From Deltaproteobacteria bacterium (lineage in GTDB: Bacteria > Myxococcota_A > Polyangia > Haliangiales > Haliangiaceae): a stretch of DNA of 64,000 nt. Shown piece after piece: positions 32,368 through 41,658 of this stretch. The position numbers and the translations under genes were made by a program. The number at the start of each line of letters is the position of its first letter. The first letter of the stretch is position 1. The notes beneath the pieces were generated by a model. The model did no database searches, was not told the DNA's origin, and saw only the letters and a program-made list of their open reading frames with translations. The DNA is taken from positions 433,332 through 497,331 of the forward strand of contig JAHDIH010000002.1 of the NCBI GenBank assembly GCA_020630875.1, given 5' to 3'.

Positions 32368-33834
32368 CTAAGACATTTCAATTGCCCGGGTCCAGGCTTT
32401 CTTCGTGAGAGCCCTAGACTCGGGTGTTGTCGTTGGAGTGAAGCTTCTATCATTTTGCCAAGCTGTGGCTACGGCAGCTTGATCCGGCCAGACACCAACT
32501 GCGAGTCCTGCTAAAGCCGCAGCACCGAGGGCCGTAGTCTCCACGACTTTTGGGCGGTCAATGCCAACTCCCAAGGTATCAGCTTGCATTTGCATGAGTA
32601 GGTTATTGGCGGCAGCACCACCATCTACTCTGAGTTTGTCCAGCACGATGCCTGCGTCCGTCATGGTTTGGAGAATATCTGATATTTGCATTGCGATTCC
32701 TTCCAAGCAGGCTCTCGCAATATGCCCCTTTCCAGAACCTCTAGTGAGGCCTGTGATGGTGGCTCTAGCGTCAGGTCTCCAATACGGCGCTCCAAGCCCT
32801 GCGAATGCTGGGACGAACAGTACTCCTTCGGAAGAGTCCACAGTTAAAGCTAAAGCTTCTATATCTTTTGCTGAGTCGATCAACCCAAGCCCGTCTCGTA
32901 GCCATTGTACTGCCGCACCTGCGATAAACGCCGATCCCTCCAGGGCGTATTGCAAAGGTGTATTTTTTACGTGACAAGCAAGCGTGGTGAGAAGTCCTTC
33001 CGGGCAATCTGGTCTTTTAGCTCCCGCATTCATTAGAATGAAAGCACCTGTTCCGTAAGTGCACTTTGCCATACCTCTGGAAAAACAAGCCTGCCCAAAT
33101 AACGCGGATTGCTGGTCTCCAGCGATTCCAGAAATACTAATCCCTGCGGGGATATTTCCTTGCTCTACTGTGGTTCCGACGACTTCAGAGGAAGAAACCA
33201 CCTTAGGTAGTGCATTCTTGGGGATACCGAACAATTTCAACATTTCATCGGACCATTCACCTTTCTCGATATCAAAAAGCATGGTTCTGGAAGCGTTCGT
33301 AGCATCGGTAACAAAGCTCGCTCCCCCAGTTAGTTTCCAAATCAAATAGGTGTCTATGGTACCGATGCAGATGTCCCCATTTTCAGCACGAGTTCTAAGG
33401 TCCAGCTCATCCAAGAGCCATTTCATTTTTGTCGCAGAAAAGTAGGGGTCAAGAAGTAATCCAGTAACTTTTCTGATTTTTGGTTCGAGTCCATCAGATT
33501 TTAATTCTTGGCACAGTTTCGAAGTTCTTCGGTCCTGCCAGACGATGGCATTGTGAAGTACTCTCCCCGATTCTCTTTCCCATATCACGGTGGTTTCTCT
33601 TTGATTTGTGATACCGATGGCTGCAATCTTAGACGGAGCTATGGTCTGGGTCGCTTCACTGAACGATTCGAGAACCGATTGCCAAATATCATCAGGATTA
33701 TGTTCTACCCATCCTGGCTTTGGGAAAATTTGTTTGTATTCAGTGTTTGCTTTGGCAACAAGTCTGAGCGCGTCATCAATAATCGCAACGGTGCTCCCCG
33801 TAGTGCCCTGATCAATGGATACAATGTAGGTCAT
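32368..33834 (-). CDS. glpK: Glycerol kinase
   Basis: GlpK phosphorylates glycerol to glycerol 3-phosphate. The 488-residue FGGY-family protein has D-Q-G-T-T-G-S-T-V at the N-terminus, G-I-T-N-Q-R-E-T-T-V-I-W (glycerol-binding Arg-Glu), W-Q-D-R-R-T, D-A-T-N-A-S-R-T-M-L-F-D, G-I-A-G-D-Q-Q-S-A-L-F-G-Q-A and L-R-V-D-G-G-A-A-A-N-N-L-L-M-Q-M-Q-A-D. These are diagnostic for glycerol kinase within the FGGY family. It is single in the window, with no glpF or glpD beside it, and no good ribosome binding site before its ATG. Confidence 0.96.
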   Translation of the reverse strand: MTYIVSIDQGTTGSTVAIIDDALRLVAKANTEYKQIFPKPGWVEHNPDDIWQSVLESFSEATQTIAPSKIAAIGITNQRETTVIWERESGRVLHNAIVWQDRRTSKLCQELKSDGLEPKIRKVTGLLLDPYFSATKMKWLLDELDLRTRAENGDICIGTIDTYLIWKLTGGASFVTDATNASRTMLFDIEKGEWSDEMLKLFGIPKNALPKVVSSSEVVGTTVEQGNIPAGISISGIAGDQQSALFGQACFSRGMAKCTYGTGAFILMNAGAKRPDCPEGLLTTLACHVKNTPLQYALEGSAFIAGAAVQWLRDGLGLIDSAKDIEALALTVDSSEGVLFVPAFAGLGAPYWRPDARATITGLTRGSGKGHIARACLEGIAMQISDILQTMTDAGIVLDKLRVDGGAAANNLLMQMQADTLGVGIDRPKVVETTALGAAALAGLAVGVWPDQAAVATAWQNDRSFTPTTTPESRALTKKAWTRAIEMS

Positions 33835-33937
33835 GCTCTAAACATTGCACTACCTAGCTAACCTGAGCAAGAGCAGTTTCCCTCTTGCTCGCGCATTGAC
33901 ATCAGCTCCCTGTCGCCGATAATAGTGGATAGGGGGG

Positions 33938-34822
33938 ATGAGCGAATGGAACACACGCATCACGAAGGTGCAGCCGGTACAAACGCAAGGGGACACCGGT
34001 CCGTCCTGTCTCGTATTCATCTACCCACCAGGCCCATTCATGGGTCGACGTTTTCCTCTTGATGAAGAGAAGATGTTGGTCGGCCGCGGGAGTGACGTAT
34101 CCATTTTAATCGATCGAGACTCGGTCTCCAGGCAGCACGCGAGGCTTTTTCAGATCGACGAGATGTGGATGGTCGAAGATCTCGACTCTACAAACGGCAC
34201 CTACGTAAACGATCTGCCAGTAAAACGTTCTCCGCTTTCCAATGGTGACTTTTTGAAGATAGGTTCTGTAATTTTCAAATTTTTGAGTGGGGTAGGAATC
34301 GAAACTTCCTATCATGAAGAAATTTACAGGATGACAATCATCGATGGACTCACTGGCGCTCACAACAAAAGGTACTTTCTCGAATTTCTTGAGCGAGAAA
34401 TAGCGAGATGTGCGCGCTATCAAAGACCTCTTTCTTTACTTATGTTTGATATCGACCATTTCAAGAAAGTAAACGACACCCGGGGACACTTAACCGGCGA
34501 TTACGTTTTGAAAGAACTTTCTAGAAGGATGCGTGCAAGAATTAGAAAAGAAGAGCTGTTCGCTCGCTATGGTGGCGAAGAGTTTGCCATTGTCTTACCA
34601 GAAACAGACCCAGAGACGGCACGACACGTTGCCGAGCAAATTAGAAGATTAGCCGCAGATGAGCCTTTTGAATACGAGGGGGAGACATTCACTTGTACCA
34701 TCTCTGTGGGACTGTGCACTCTCCTTGGAGAAAGCATTGAGCCGTCAGAGTTTATCAAGCGGACAGACGATAAGCTCTATGAAGCCAAACGGTCGGGTCG
34801 CAATAGAGTGGTCGCCGATTAG
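33938..34822 (+). CDS. FHA-GGDEF diguanylate cyclase
   Basis: The 294-residue protein joins an FHA domain (about 45-115: L-V-G-R-G-S-D, S-R-Q-H-A-R, S-T-N-G-T-Y-V-N) to a GGDEF domain (about 130-294). The active-site motif is G-G-E-E-F (212-216), which is compatible with cyclase activity. The inhibitory site five residues upstream reads R-K-E-E, with Glu where R-x-x-D has Asp, so product inhibition may be weakened. F-D-I-D-H-F-K-K-V-N-D, the metal and substrate block, is intact. FHA would direct c-di-GMP synthesis by a phosphothreonine signal. AGGGGGG stands directly before the ATG. Its stop overlaps that of the Sel1 gene (TTAG). Confidence 0.92.
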   Translation: MSEWNTRITKVQPVQTQGDTGPSCLVFIYPPGPFMGRRFPLDEEKMLVGRGSDVSILIDRDSVSRQHARLFQIDEMWMVEDLDSTNGTYVNDLPVKRSPLSNGDFLKIGSVIFKFLSGVGIETSYHEEIYRMTIIDGLTGAHNKRYFLEFLEREIARCARYQRPLSLLMFDIDHFKKVNDTRGHLTGDYVLKELSRRMRARIRKEELFARYGGEEFAIVLPETDPETARHVAEQIRRLAADEPFEYEGETFTCTISVGLCTLLGESIEPSEFIKRTDDKLYEAKRSGRNRVVAD

Positions 34823-35940
34823 CGGCAAGGCATGACGTCTGCACTGCACATATAGATCATATCTTCACAAATCGCGTTAACTCCGCGTTGGCACGCTGAA
34901 GAAAGCACTTTCTTCGCTTCTTTTACATCAGGATTACTTACGTCTTTATTGAGATGCATCGTTGCGTAGTCTCTACAAGCAATTTCAAATCCTAACTCAC
35001 AGGACTTTTTGTAGTGCGCGGCAGCGGTATCATCATCTCCGACAACACCAACTCCTTTGCGGTAGTAATTTCCCAGCTCATTGCAACCCCACGCGTCTTC
35101 AGTATCGCACGCTTTCTTTGCATACTCTGCGGCCATCTCACTGTCGTAATCGATACCTACGCCAGAAGCTAATCCAATACCCGTGACGGTACAAGCGGTG
35201 GAACTTTTGTTGCTGTCGCAATAGGCTTTGGAAAGGCGTACTAGTTTCTTTCTCCAGATCGCATCCTGCTCAGGCGTTCTTACCTTGGTTAATTGTTTGT
35301 CGCATTCAGGGCTGTTTTCTGAACATCCTTGTACTTTGAGCCAAACTTCCCGATAGCAAGAGGGGAGATAACCCAGGCTGCACGCTTTGCGATACAGACT
35401 ACTAGCTGAGCGGTGTTTCTTAATTTTTCTAAACATGTAGGCCAGATTGTTGCAAGCTAGTACATCTCCGATGTCGCAAGCGGACTTGTATTGGGCTGCA
35501 GCACTTTCTATATCTAGCGCCGTACCGATACCGTTTTCTTTCAGGTATCCTATTTGACCGCAAGCCTGAATTGATCCCAACTGACACGCTTTTACTGCCA
35601 GCGAATATCCAAGTGTCGCGTCGATGTTTTTCACTAGTTTACGAGAGACGAAAATTGATTGATTGTAACAGGCGGGCGCGAATTCATGCTTGCTGCACAG
35701 GTCGTTGAATATCTCATATGCTGCATCAAATTCCCCGCGCTTCTCCAATGCGCTTCCTATCCAAAAACAACCAGCAACACGCCCGTCGTCACAGGCTTTG
35801 TTGGGATCTTTAATTGGAGGTTCCAACTTCCACAGTTTCCACCAGCTTTGTTTGGCTTCTACAACGTCAACTTTTGAGACAGGCTGTACGTTCTTTGAGG
35901 TACAACCCAAAAGAAGGAGCAATACTGTAACGACTTTCAT
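34819..35940 (-). CDS. Sel1-repeat lipoprotein
   Basis: The 373-residue protein has a signal peptide ending in the lipobox L-L-L-G-C (Cys 13). The body is a row of Sel1-like repeats with a Cys pair per repeat, e.g. A-C-D-D-G-R-V-A-G-C-F-W-I-G, A-C-Q-L-G-S-I-Q-A-C-G-Q-I-G-Y and S-C-E-L-G-F-E-I-A-C-R-D-Y-A, the pattern of Helicobacter cysteine-rich (Hcp) proteins in which each helix pair is locked by a disulfide. It is thus probably a periplasmic adaptor held at a membrane. The terminal C-x-x-x-x-x-C-R tail is short. It is tail to tail with the FHA-GGDEF gene. Confidence 0.85.
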   Translation of the reverse strand: MKVVTVLLLLLGCTSKNVQPVSKVDVVEAKQSWWKLWKLEPPIKDPNKACDDGRVAGCFWIGSALEKRGEFDAAYEIFNDLCSKHEFAPACYNQSIFVSRKLVKNIDATLGYSLAVKACQLGSIQACGQIGYLKENGIGTALDIESAAAQYKSACDIGDVLACNNLAYMFRKIKKHRSASSLYRKACSLGYLPSCYREVWLKVQGCSENSPECDKQLTKVRTPEQDAIWRKKLVRLSKAYCDSNKSSTACTVTGIGLASGVGIDYDSEMAAEYAKKACDTEDAWGCNELGNYYRKGVGVVGDDDTAAAHYKKSCELGFEIACRDYATMHLNKDVSNPDVKEAKKVLSSACQRGVNAICEDMIYMCSADVMPCR

Positions 35941-35965
35941 CGGCAGACGTTAGCACACTTGTTGC

Positions 35966-36871
35966 TTAGGAAGGCATTAGTTGTCGGAGTCGCGCGACAA
36001 CTGCCTCGTCTTTGACATTTAGCGGAGGGGTTTTGTCGTACTGCTCGTAGAATAAGCTAGGATCACCGGTGATATCTAGCGCTTTTCTGATCCTACGATT
36101 GTCTGGTGTAAACCCTCGATGAAGCAGTCGTTCAATACAATTTCCAACGGTACCAGTTAATCCGCAAACCATAACAAAAGAGGTTTCTGGAGAAATTGTC
36201 CCGCAGGATTTTTCTAATTCGGTCAATCGCTCTGGCAAAAAGAAGTCTTCGACTCGACCATGCGCGTGAGTCCAACCATCGCCCTCCGATGGTCTGGAGA
36301 TGCTTGGAAAGTAATGGAGCCCATTGGACGATGCGACGCTTTCCATTTCTGCTTTGTAACCGATATCATCTGCATAAGATGCCGCGTGAAGTAAAACGAA
36401 CTTAGACAAGTCAGCTTTTGGGTTATCCGCCAGGCGACTACGAACGATACTAACGAAAGGTGCGGCGCCGGTTCCGGCGGCGACCATGATGCAAGTTTTG
36501 TGGGGCTGCGGTTGGATGTCTTTTATGGTGAACTTGCCCGTTGGATTAGGCCGCAGGTAAAGACGTTCTCCAACGTTACACTTCCATAGTAAATGAGTCA
36601 GCGGATTGTCTGATTCTGGTTTTGTTACGTAGCGGATATAGAATTCAACCGCCGCCGTTTCGTGCGGAGAAGAAGCAATTGACATGGCGCGTCTCACGGA
36701 TCCCTTGTCTTGGTTTACTTCGTTGTTCATCCCAATCACGCAATATTGACCAGATTCAAACCAAGGCGCCGGGGGAAGATCCGCATCAGGTTTGATCGTA
36801 AAAATTGCCAAAGTTTCGGTTAGATCCGTTCTAGAGATCAAAGTGGCATTATATTCTAGCGGTTTGGCCAT
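35966..36871 (-). CDS. fpr: Ferredoxin-NADP+ reductase family flavoprotein
   Basis: The product (301 residues from ATG 36871) exchanges electrons between NADP(H) and ferredoxin or flavodoxin. It has a FAD domain (S-G-Q-Y-C-V-I-G and R-R-A-M-S-I-A-S-S-P, the R-x-x-S/T-I-A-S motif) and an NADP domain (M-V-A-A-G-T-G-A-A-P-F-V-S-I-V-R-S near 135, then V-C-G-L-T-G-T-V). The open frame extends to 37150, but the Fpr N-terminus corresponds to M-A-K-P-L-E-Y-N-A-T, so I place the start there; an ATG at 36898 is the alternative. The upstream extension would overlap the divergent EAL-like gene. Confidence 0.88.
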   Translation of the reverse strand: MAKPLEYNATLISRTDLTETLAIFTIKPDADLPPAPWFESGQYCVIGMNNEVNQDKGSVRRAMSIASSPHETAAVEFYIRYVTKPESDNPLTHLLWKCNVGERLYLRPNPTGKFTIKDIQPQPHKTCIMVAAGTGAAPFVSIVRSRLADNPKADLSKFVLLHAASYADDIGYKAEMESVASSNGLHYFPSISRPSEGDGWTHAHGRVEDFFLPERLTELEKSCGTISPETSFVMVCGLTGTVGNCIERLLHRGFTPDNRRIRKALDITGDPSLFYEQYDKTPPLNVKDEAVVARLRQLMPS

Positions 36872-36910
36872 CAGAGGAATCGTAGCACTTTGGGTCATTA
36901 ATTTGTACAA

Positions 36911-37693
36911 ATGGCAAAGGCTATGGTTACATCGATCATCAACGTTGAACTCCATAAGATCGAGCATGATCCTACGCCACAGTTTTCGGTTCAGGACCGT
37001 GGAAGAATTGCACGCGGCACCGATCCTGGAGGCGTTCCTTCTCTCGTTCGCGAAGAAATGACCGTAAACGCTGCAATTAGTCAATTGCAGCTTTCGTACG
37101 CGCGGCTCTTCAATCGTGGGATTAACTGGGGGGAACGAGTCGTCGTACAATCTAGAACGCCGATGGCAAGGCTTTGGCCGGCGTCCATTCGACTGGGCAA
37201 GTTAGTGAAACTAGGTCGGGCCATTCGCCATCCACTGTACGAGTCTCTTGTAGAGCGCCGGCGCCTTGTTGTACTTCCCATTCATCCTCTCGAACTTCTT
37301 GAAAAAGACCTGTATTGCAGATTTATGCCACTTGGACGTGTAGCGCACAACGTCATACTGGAAATTCCTGACTCTCCTATGCTTGGTGAAGTGCATCAGC
37401 TCGAGCGAAGACTTATTTCGTTGCGTCACTTGGGTTACCGCATTTGCATTGGTGGGTTTGACTCCAGTGATAAACAAGTTGTTTTGGAAGCCAAACACGT
37501 CGATTTTATTCGTCTCGGACCATCTCTGGTTGATGGCATCGAACGCTATCCAGCAAAACAGGAATTGTTACTGCAAGTGATCTCCAAAGCCCATGACAGC
37601 CGTACCGAAGTACTGGCCTGCGGTATCGAAAACAAAGCTCAATTCGATATATTAAGTCGATTGGGTTGCGACGTTATCGAAGTGCCACGCTAG
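36911..37693 (+). CDS. Degenerate EAL-domain protein
   Basis: The 260-residue product is an EAL-fold protein without its catalytic residues. The second half aligns by eye with EAL domains: L-E-I-P-D in place of E-L-T-E, R-I-C-I-G-G-F-D in place of A-L-D-D-F-G, F-I-R-L-G where K-I-D stands, and L-A-C-G-I-E instead of A-E-G-V-E; the final Q-G-Y is V-P-R. With these metal and base residues gone it cannot be a phosphodiesterase and is probably a c-di-GMP sensor or protein-binding module. The first 50 residues are unrecognised; an ATG at 37058 is a possible later start. It is divergent from fpr and tail to tail with the APC gene (CTAG). Confidence 0.7.
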   Translation: MAKAMVTSIINVELHKIEHDPTPQFSVQDRGRIARGTDPGGVPSLVREEMTVNAAISQLQLSYARLFNRGINWGERVVVQSRTPMARLWPASIRLGKLVKLGRAIRHPLYESLVERRRLVVLPIHPLELLEKDLYCRFMPLGRVAHNVILEIPDSPMLGEVHQLERRLISLRHLGYRICIGGFDSSDKQVVLEAKHVDFIRLGPSLVDGIERYPAKQELLLQVISKAHDSRTEVLACGIENKAQFDILSRLGCDVIEVPR

Positions 37694-39951
37694 CCACCCA
37701 TTGTGGAGCTCTTTAGTCTTCTGTAAACGTCTGCGTAATCCATCGATGGTGCGCTTCGAAGAACAATCGTCGGCGTATTAGTACTTGTGAGTAGCTTCTC
37801 TGAAAAGTCTCGAATAGAGCTTTTTCCTCGCTCTGAGCTTAGACCTAAGAGAAGTAGATCGTGGTTTGCTGACTCGGAAGCTATCGCTTCTACAGGATCG
37901 TCGGAATGAATCACTTTTTGTTTGCCTCTTCGGCCAGCTTTCACTTTCGCGATATTTTTTAGTTTCTCTTCGGTAGTTTCCACTTCTCGCTTACTAGAGT
38001 TCGTTGCGAGTACGGTACAGAATGTAACTTGAATAGATCCTACCCGCCGGAAGCTCGCTAATATTTTCGCGCGGAACCCATCTACATCTCCTCGTCCCTC
38101 CATGGGAACTAGTATCGAACGAACAGAAGACATCTCCCAGTTTTCATTTGCGCACAAAACCGCAGCATCGCATGGAAGGTCGGCGAGCAAAGAGTTGATG
38201 TAGTTAATCGAATTAGAAATGTTGCTCGATAGTCCAAGTAAAACGGTGCTGCATTCATAGTCAGTGGCAACGCGGACTATTTCTTTGTCGGACTTACCGG
38301 CGGTGACCAATGCCTGAGTAGAAATTCCTTCGGATAGCGCGACCGACAGACCATTTTTTATGACGTCGGTATAGTCGCTCAATGGAACGTTAGACGATTT
38401 GCCAATTACTGATAAAAACATCAGACGGGCGTACCCTTGCGGTGCAAGTAGAGTCGCGACCGTCGCTAAAGTTTTGGCAGACTTTGGATTGGCGATGGGA
38501 AGTAGTATCAAAGGCGATCTGCCTCTGTACCTAAGTAGAGCTGGATCAAATCCTTCTCGTGCGGCGTCGACTACTTCGGCATTGCTCCCAAAGTGGGCGA
38601 TGTAAAGAAGGACGCCAATACCAATCCATATTGCCGCTATGATCCCAGCGACGGGGACCATCACTACTTGAAAGAGTGCCAATCCTATACAAGCGACGGC
38701 TCCGGCAATGGGAACTAGCGGAAAGAATGGAGCAGCAAACCCTCCTTTACCGCCACGTTTTCGCGCTAAGTAGGCGGTGCAGTGAGTCAGTGCAAAGGTA
38801 GTAAGAAAAATAAATCCCGCAGCAGCAGCGGCAGCGTTGATGTCTTGCAAGATTAGGGTAGCTGCAATGGCAGCAAGCATTGTGGCATAGATTGCTATGG
38901 TTGGGGTCTTTGACGTTTTATGCAATCTGGAGAACACGTGGGGGAGGGTATGATCGCTCGCCATTTTGGATGCAATACGAGAAGCCACTAGTAAGTTTGC
39001 GTTCAGTGCCGACAGCATCGAAAAAATGGCGGCGATAGTGACGAGCCAATAACCTAAATCTCCTAGTAAATTGCCAAATACATAAGAGATCACTTCCTCC
39101 TGATGTTCATTACCGAAGCTGGTGACCGACTGTCCTTCTACCGGACCTAGCACCACAATTAGCGCAATCAGGGGAAGGTAGATGGCTAAGGCTATGGCTA
39201 GTGAAAACATCATAGAACGCGGCACGGTAGAGATAGGCTCTTTCACTTCTCCAGCAATCGCGGGAATCAAATCAAATCCTTGCAGGGCAATAAATGTGAA
39301 GCCCATGGCCACGAGTAATCCGCCACCTCCACCTTCAAAAAATGGTGAAAAGTTGGATGGGGTGCCTTCTCCCCCGAAGATGGCGAAACCCAAACCAATA
39401 ACTACGAGTACGAGTAAAACGATGACTTTTCCGTAGATAGAAAAGCTACCGCCACTGCTGTTCTTTCGAATGAGAAGTCCTGAGTAACAAGCAATTGCCG
39501 CAGCAGTGACAAGTACTGAGAATTCTTTAGAGGCAGTCCAAGAATATGCCATCCCCATTGCGTTGCATAAACGTGCACAAGCGCTAGCAAAAAATGCAGC
39601 GAAGCCGAGTGCGTAGAGTGCACTGGTGACGATATAAGCAAACCAGGTAACCCACCCGACCACGAAAGCGACACGGACGTTAAACACTTTTCGCGCAACG
39701 GTGTAAGCTCCACCTGACTCTGGAAAGACAGAAACAAGCTCCGAATAGGAGACTATTGTAAAGAATGCGACTACGGCATTCAGCAAGAATGCCAAAATTG
39801 CTGAGGACCCTGAGTGCGCGAGAGCGGTTCCGCTAAGCACAAAGATTCCTCCACCGACAATAGCGCCAACTCCTACTTTGGTCGCCCCCAGTATTCCTAT
39901 GGTTCGATCTGGCAGGGATTGAGTATGCTGTGTTTTAAACCCCTCCTCCAC
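37690..39951 (-). CDS. APC-family amino-acid permease with C-terminal USP domains
   Basis: The 753-residue protein has twelve or so membrane helices in the first 470 residues with the APC entry motif V-G-A-I-V-G-G-G-I-F-V-L-S-G and F-I-A-L-Q-G-F-D. The C-terminal 280 residues are soluble and contain two universal stress protein-like units, the first starting at R-S-P-L-I-L-L-P-I-A-N-P-K-S and the second at R-S-I-L-V-P-M-E-G, with L-L-L-G-L-S-S-E near the end. APC-USP fusions are a known group of cationic or uncharacterised amino-acid transporters. The USP part probably senses nucleotide or stress state. Substrate cannot be named. Confidence 0.88.
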   Translation of the reverse strand: MEEGFKTQHTQSLPDRTIGILGATKVGVGAIVGGGIFVLSGTALAHSGSSAILAFLLNAVVAFFTIVSYSELVSVFPESGGAYTVARKVFNVRVAFVVGWVTWFAYIVTSALYALGFAAFFASACARLCNAMGMAYSWTASKEFSVLVTAAAIACYSGLLIRKNSSGGSFSIYGKVIVLLVLVVIGLGFAIFGGEGTPSNFSPFFEGGGGGLLVAMGFTFIALQGFDLIPAIAGEVKEPISTVPRSMMFSLAIALAIYLPLIALIVVLGPVEGQSVTSFGNEHQEEVISYVFGNLLGDLGYWLVTIAAIFSMLSALNANLLVASRIASKMASDHTLPHVFSRLHKTSKTPTIAIYATMLAAIAATLILQDINAAAAAAGFIFLTTFALTHCTAYLARKRGGKGGFAAPFFPLVPIAGAVACIGLALFQVVMVPVAGIIAAIWIGIGVLLYIAHFGSNAEVVDAAREGFDPALLRYRGRSPLILLPIANPKSAKTLATVATLLAPQGYARLMFLSVIGKSSNVPLSDYTDVIKNGLSVALSEGISTQALVTAGKSDKEIVRVATDYECSTVLLGLSSNISNSINYINSLLADLPCDAAVLCANENWEMSSVRSILVPMEGRGDVDGFRAKILASFRRVGSIQVTFCTVLATNSSKREVETTEEKLKNIAKVKAGRRGKQKVIHSDDPVEAIASESANHDLLLLGLSSERGKSSIRDFSEKLLTSTNTPTIVLRSAPSMDYADVYRRLKSSTMGG

Positions 39952-40006
39952 ATACCGATTATACTCTGCCCTGATTTAAATAGAACCCTACAGATGTAGG
40001 TTCTTT

Positions 40007-41590
40007 CTATACGGCGCCAGCGTGAATAAAAGAGCGAACGTAAGCATCTTCCGAGGCGTGAATTTCTGCCGGCGTTCCCACAGCCGCTATTTGGCCCATG
40101 TTGAGTAGGGCGATATTATGGCCGATTCTAAAGGTAGAAGCCATGTCGTGGGAGATGACGATACTCGTAATCTGAAACTGTTCTTGGGTTTCTTTTACCA
40201 TCCGGTCAATGCTCGCGGTACGAAGTGGATCTTGACCGGTGGTTGGTTCGTCGTAAATCATAATTTCAGGATTCATGATGATCGCCCTTGCGATTGCGGC
40301 CCTCTTCTTCTGCCCCTCAGATACTTCACCAGGCATTCTATTCCGTACGTCCGTTAGATTAAGTCTCTTTAGTACTTCTGCCACGCGGTCTTCGATCTCT
40401 GACTCGGGCGAGTTGGTTCTTTCTCTCAGTGGGAATCCTACATTCCCTGCGATGGACAGCCAATCAAGAAGTGCCGCATGTTGAAATACCAGTCCAAACC
40501 GTCTTCGCATTGCAGCCATTTGGTCGTCGTTATAAGGCACTGTGTTTTCGCCAAAGACTTTAACTTCACCTTCGGTTGGTTTGAACAGCCCCATGATGTG
40601 TTTGATGATCACACTTTTACCGGAACCACTCCCTCCAATGAGAACCGTAATTTTATTTGGCGGTATCTTCAGATTGACACCTTTAAGGACGTGCTTGGTT
40701 CCAAAATGTTTGTGAACACCAACCAGTTCTACAATTGGCACGAACGATTGGTCATCCTTGGCTTCTTTGCTGATTTCATCGGAGGACAGTCGCGTGGTTC
40801 GCGCACCATCCATGAAGTTTCTAATAGAGGCGTGGTTACTGGTGAGAAACTCTTGATGAGTCCCTTCAAAAACAATTTTTCCACTATCTAGAAAAGCCAC
40901 AGTGTCAGCTAGACGTTTCGTGCTCGCCATATCATGGCTGATGATCACTGAAGTGATCTTAAACTCTTCTTTGGCAAGGCAGATCATTTCATCAACCTTT
41001 TCGATCATTACTGGGTCTAGACCAGTGGTCGGTTCATCGAACAAAACCACCTCAGGGTTTGCAATTAGCGCTCGTGACAAACTGACCCTTTTTTTCATTC
41101 CTCCAGAAAGCTCAGAGGGCAGGGATAATTCACTGCCTTGCAATCCCATGATGTCGACAAGTTCTTGGGCTAGTTTTGATACTTTCGAACTTGGGACGTT
41201 GGAATTTTCGTTTAGTGTAAATCCGATGTTGTCTGTAACGCTTAGGGAGTCGAAGAGGGCATAGTTTTGGAACAGCATCCCCATGCGTTTTCTTACCTCT
41301 AGAATTTCTGGGTCGGTCAGTTCGCTTAGATTCTTACCAAAGAGAAAAACCTCACCAGAATCGGGTTTCAGAAGACCCATCATCAGTTTGAGGAGTACTG
41401 ATTTGCCAGAGCCACTTCGGCCTACAATCACAGTCGTTCGACCGGGAATAATCTTGATACTCAGCTTGTCTAGAATCACCAAGTCGCCAAAAGACTTAGA
41501 TACTTCTCTTAGTTCGATTACCGGTTTTTCTGGATCCAATGGCCATCGCGGTACTCCCGGAAGAAGTAAATTTTTTCGCTCTTCTTTCAA
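40007..41590 (-). CDS. Fused double ABC ATPase of the Mla/Mce type
   Basis: The 527-residue protein consists of two full ATPase domains. The first (about 22-262) has Walker A G-R-S-G-S-G-K-S at 57-64, signature L-S-G-G-M-K-K-R, Walker B V-V-L-F-D-E-P-T-T-G-L-D-P and S-H-D-M-A-S-T. The second (about 280-527) has G-G-S-G-S-G-K-S, V-S-E-G-Q-K-K-R, I-M-I-Y-D-E-P-T-T-G-Q-D-P and S-H-D-M-A-S-T. The D-P after G-L/Q and S-H-D-M are typical of MlaF. MlaF normally works as a dimer of single domains; here both halves are in one chain, both with intact catalytic Glu. No MlaE, MlaD or MCE gene is next to it. The second signature with S-E-G-Q differs from the first. Confidence 0.88.
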   Translation of the reverse strand: MKEERKNLLLPGVPRWPLDPEKPVIELREVSKSFGDLVILDKLSIKIIPGRTTVIVGRSGSGKSVLLKLMMGLLKPDSGEVFLFGKNLSELTDPEILEVRKRMGMLFQNYALFDSLSVTDNIGFTLNENSNVPSSKVSKLAQELVDIMGLQGSELSLPSELSGGMKKRVSLSRALIANPEVVLFDEPTTGLDPVMIEKVDEMICLAKEEFKITSVIISHDMASTKRLADTVAFLDSGKIVFEGTHQEFLTSNHASIRNFMDGARTTRLSSDEISKEAKDDQSFVPIVELVGVHKHFGTKHVLKGVNLKIPPNKITVLIGGSGSGKSVIIKHIMGLFKPTEGEVKVFGENTVPYNDDQMAAMRRRFGLVFQHAALLDWLSIAGNVGFPLRERTNSPESEIEDRVAEVLKRLNLTDVRNRMPGEVSEGQKKRAAIARAIIMNPEIMIYDEPTTGQDPLRTASIDRMVKETQEQFQITSIVISHDMASTFRIGHNIALLNMGQIAAVGTPAEIHASEDAYVRSFIHAGAV

Positions 41591-41658
41591 ACCAAGCGAA
41601 GTATGTCACGTCTAATAGAGTTCCAACAGCAGCTAGTTAGCGATATAGTGCAAAACTA

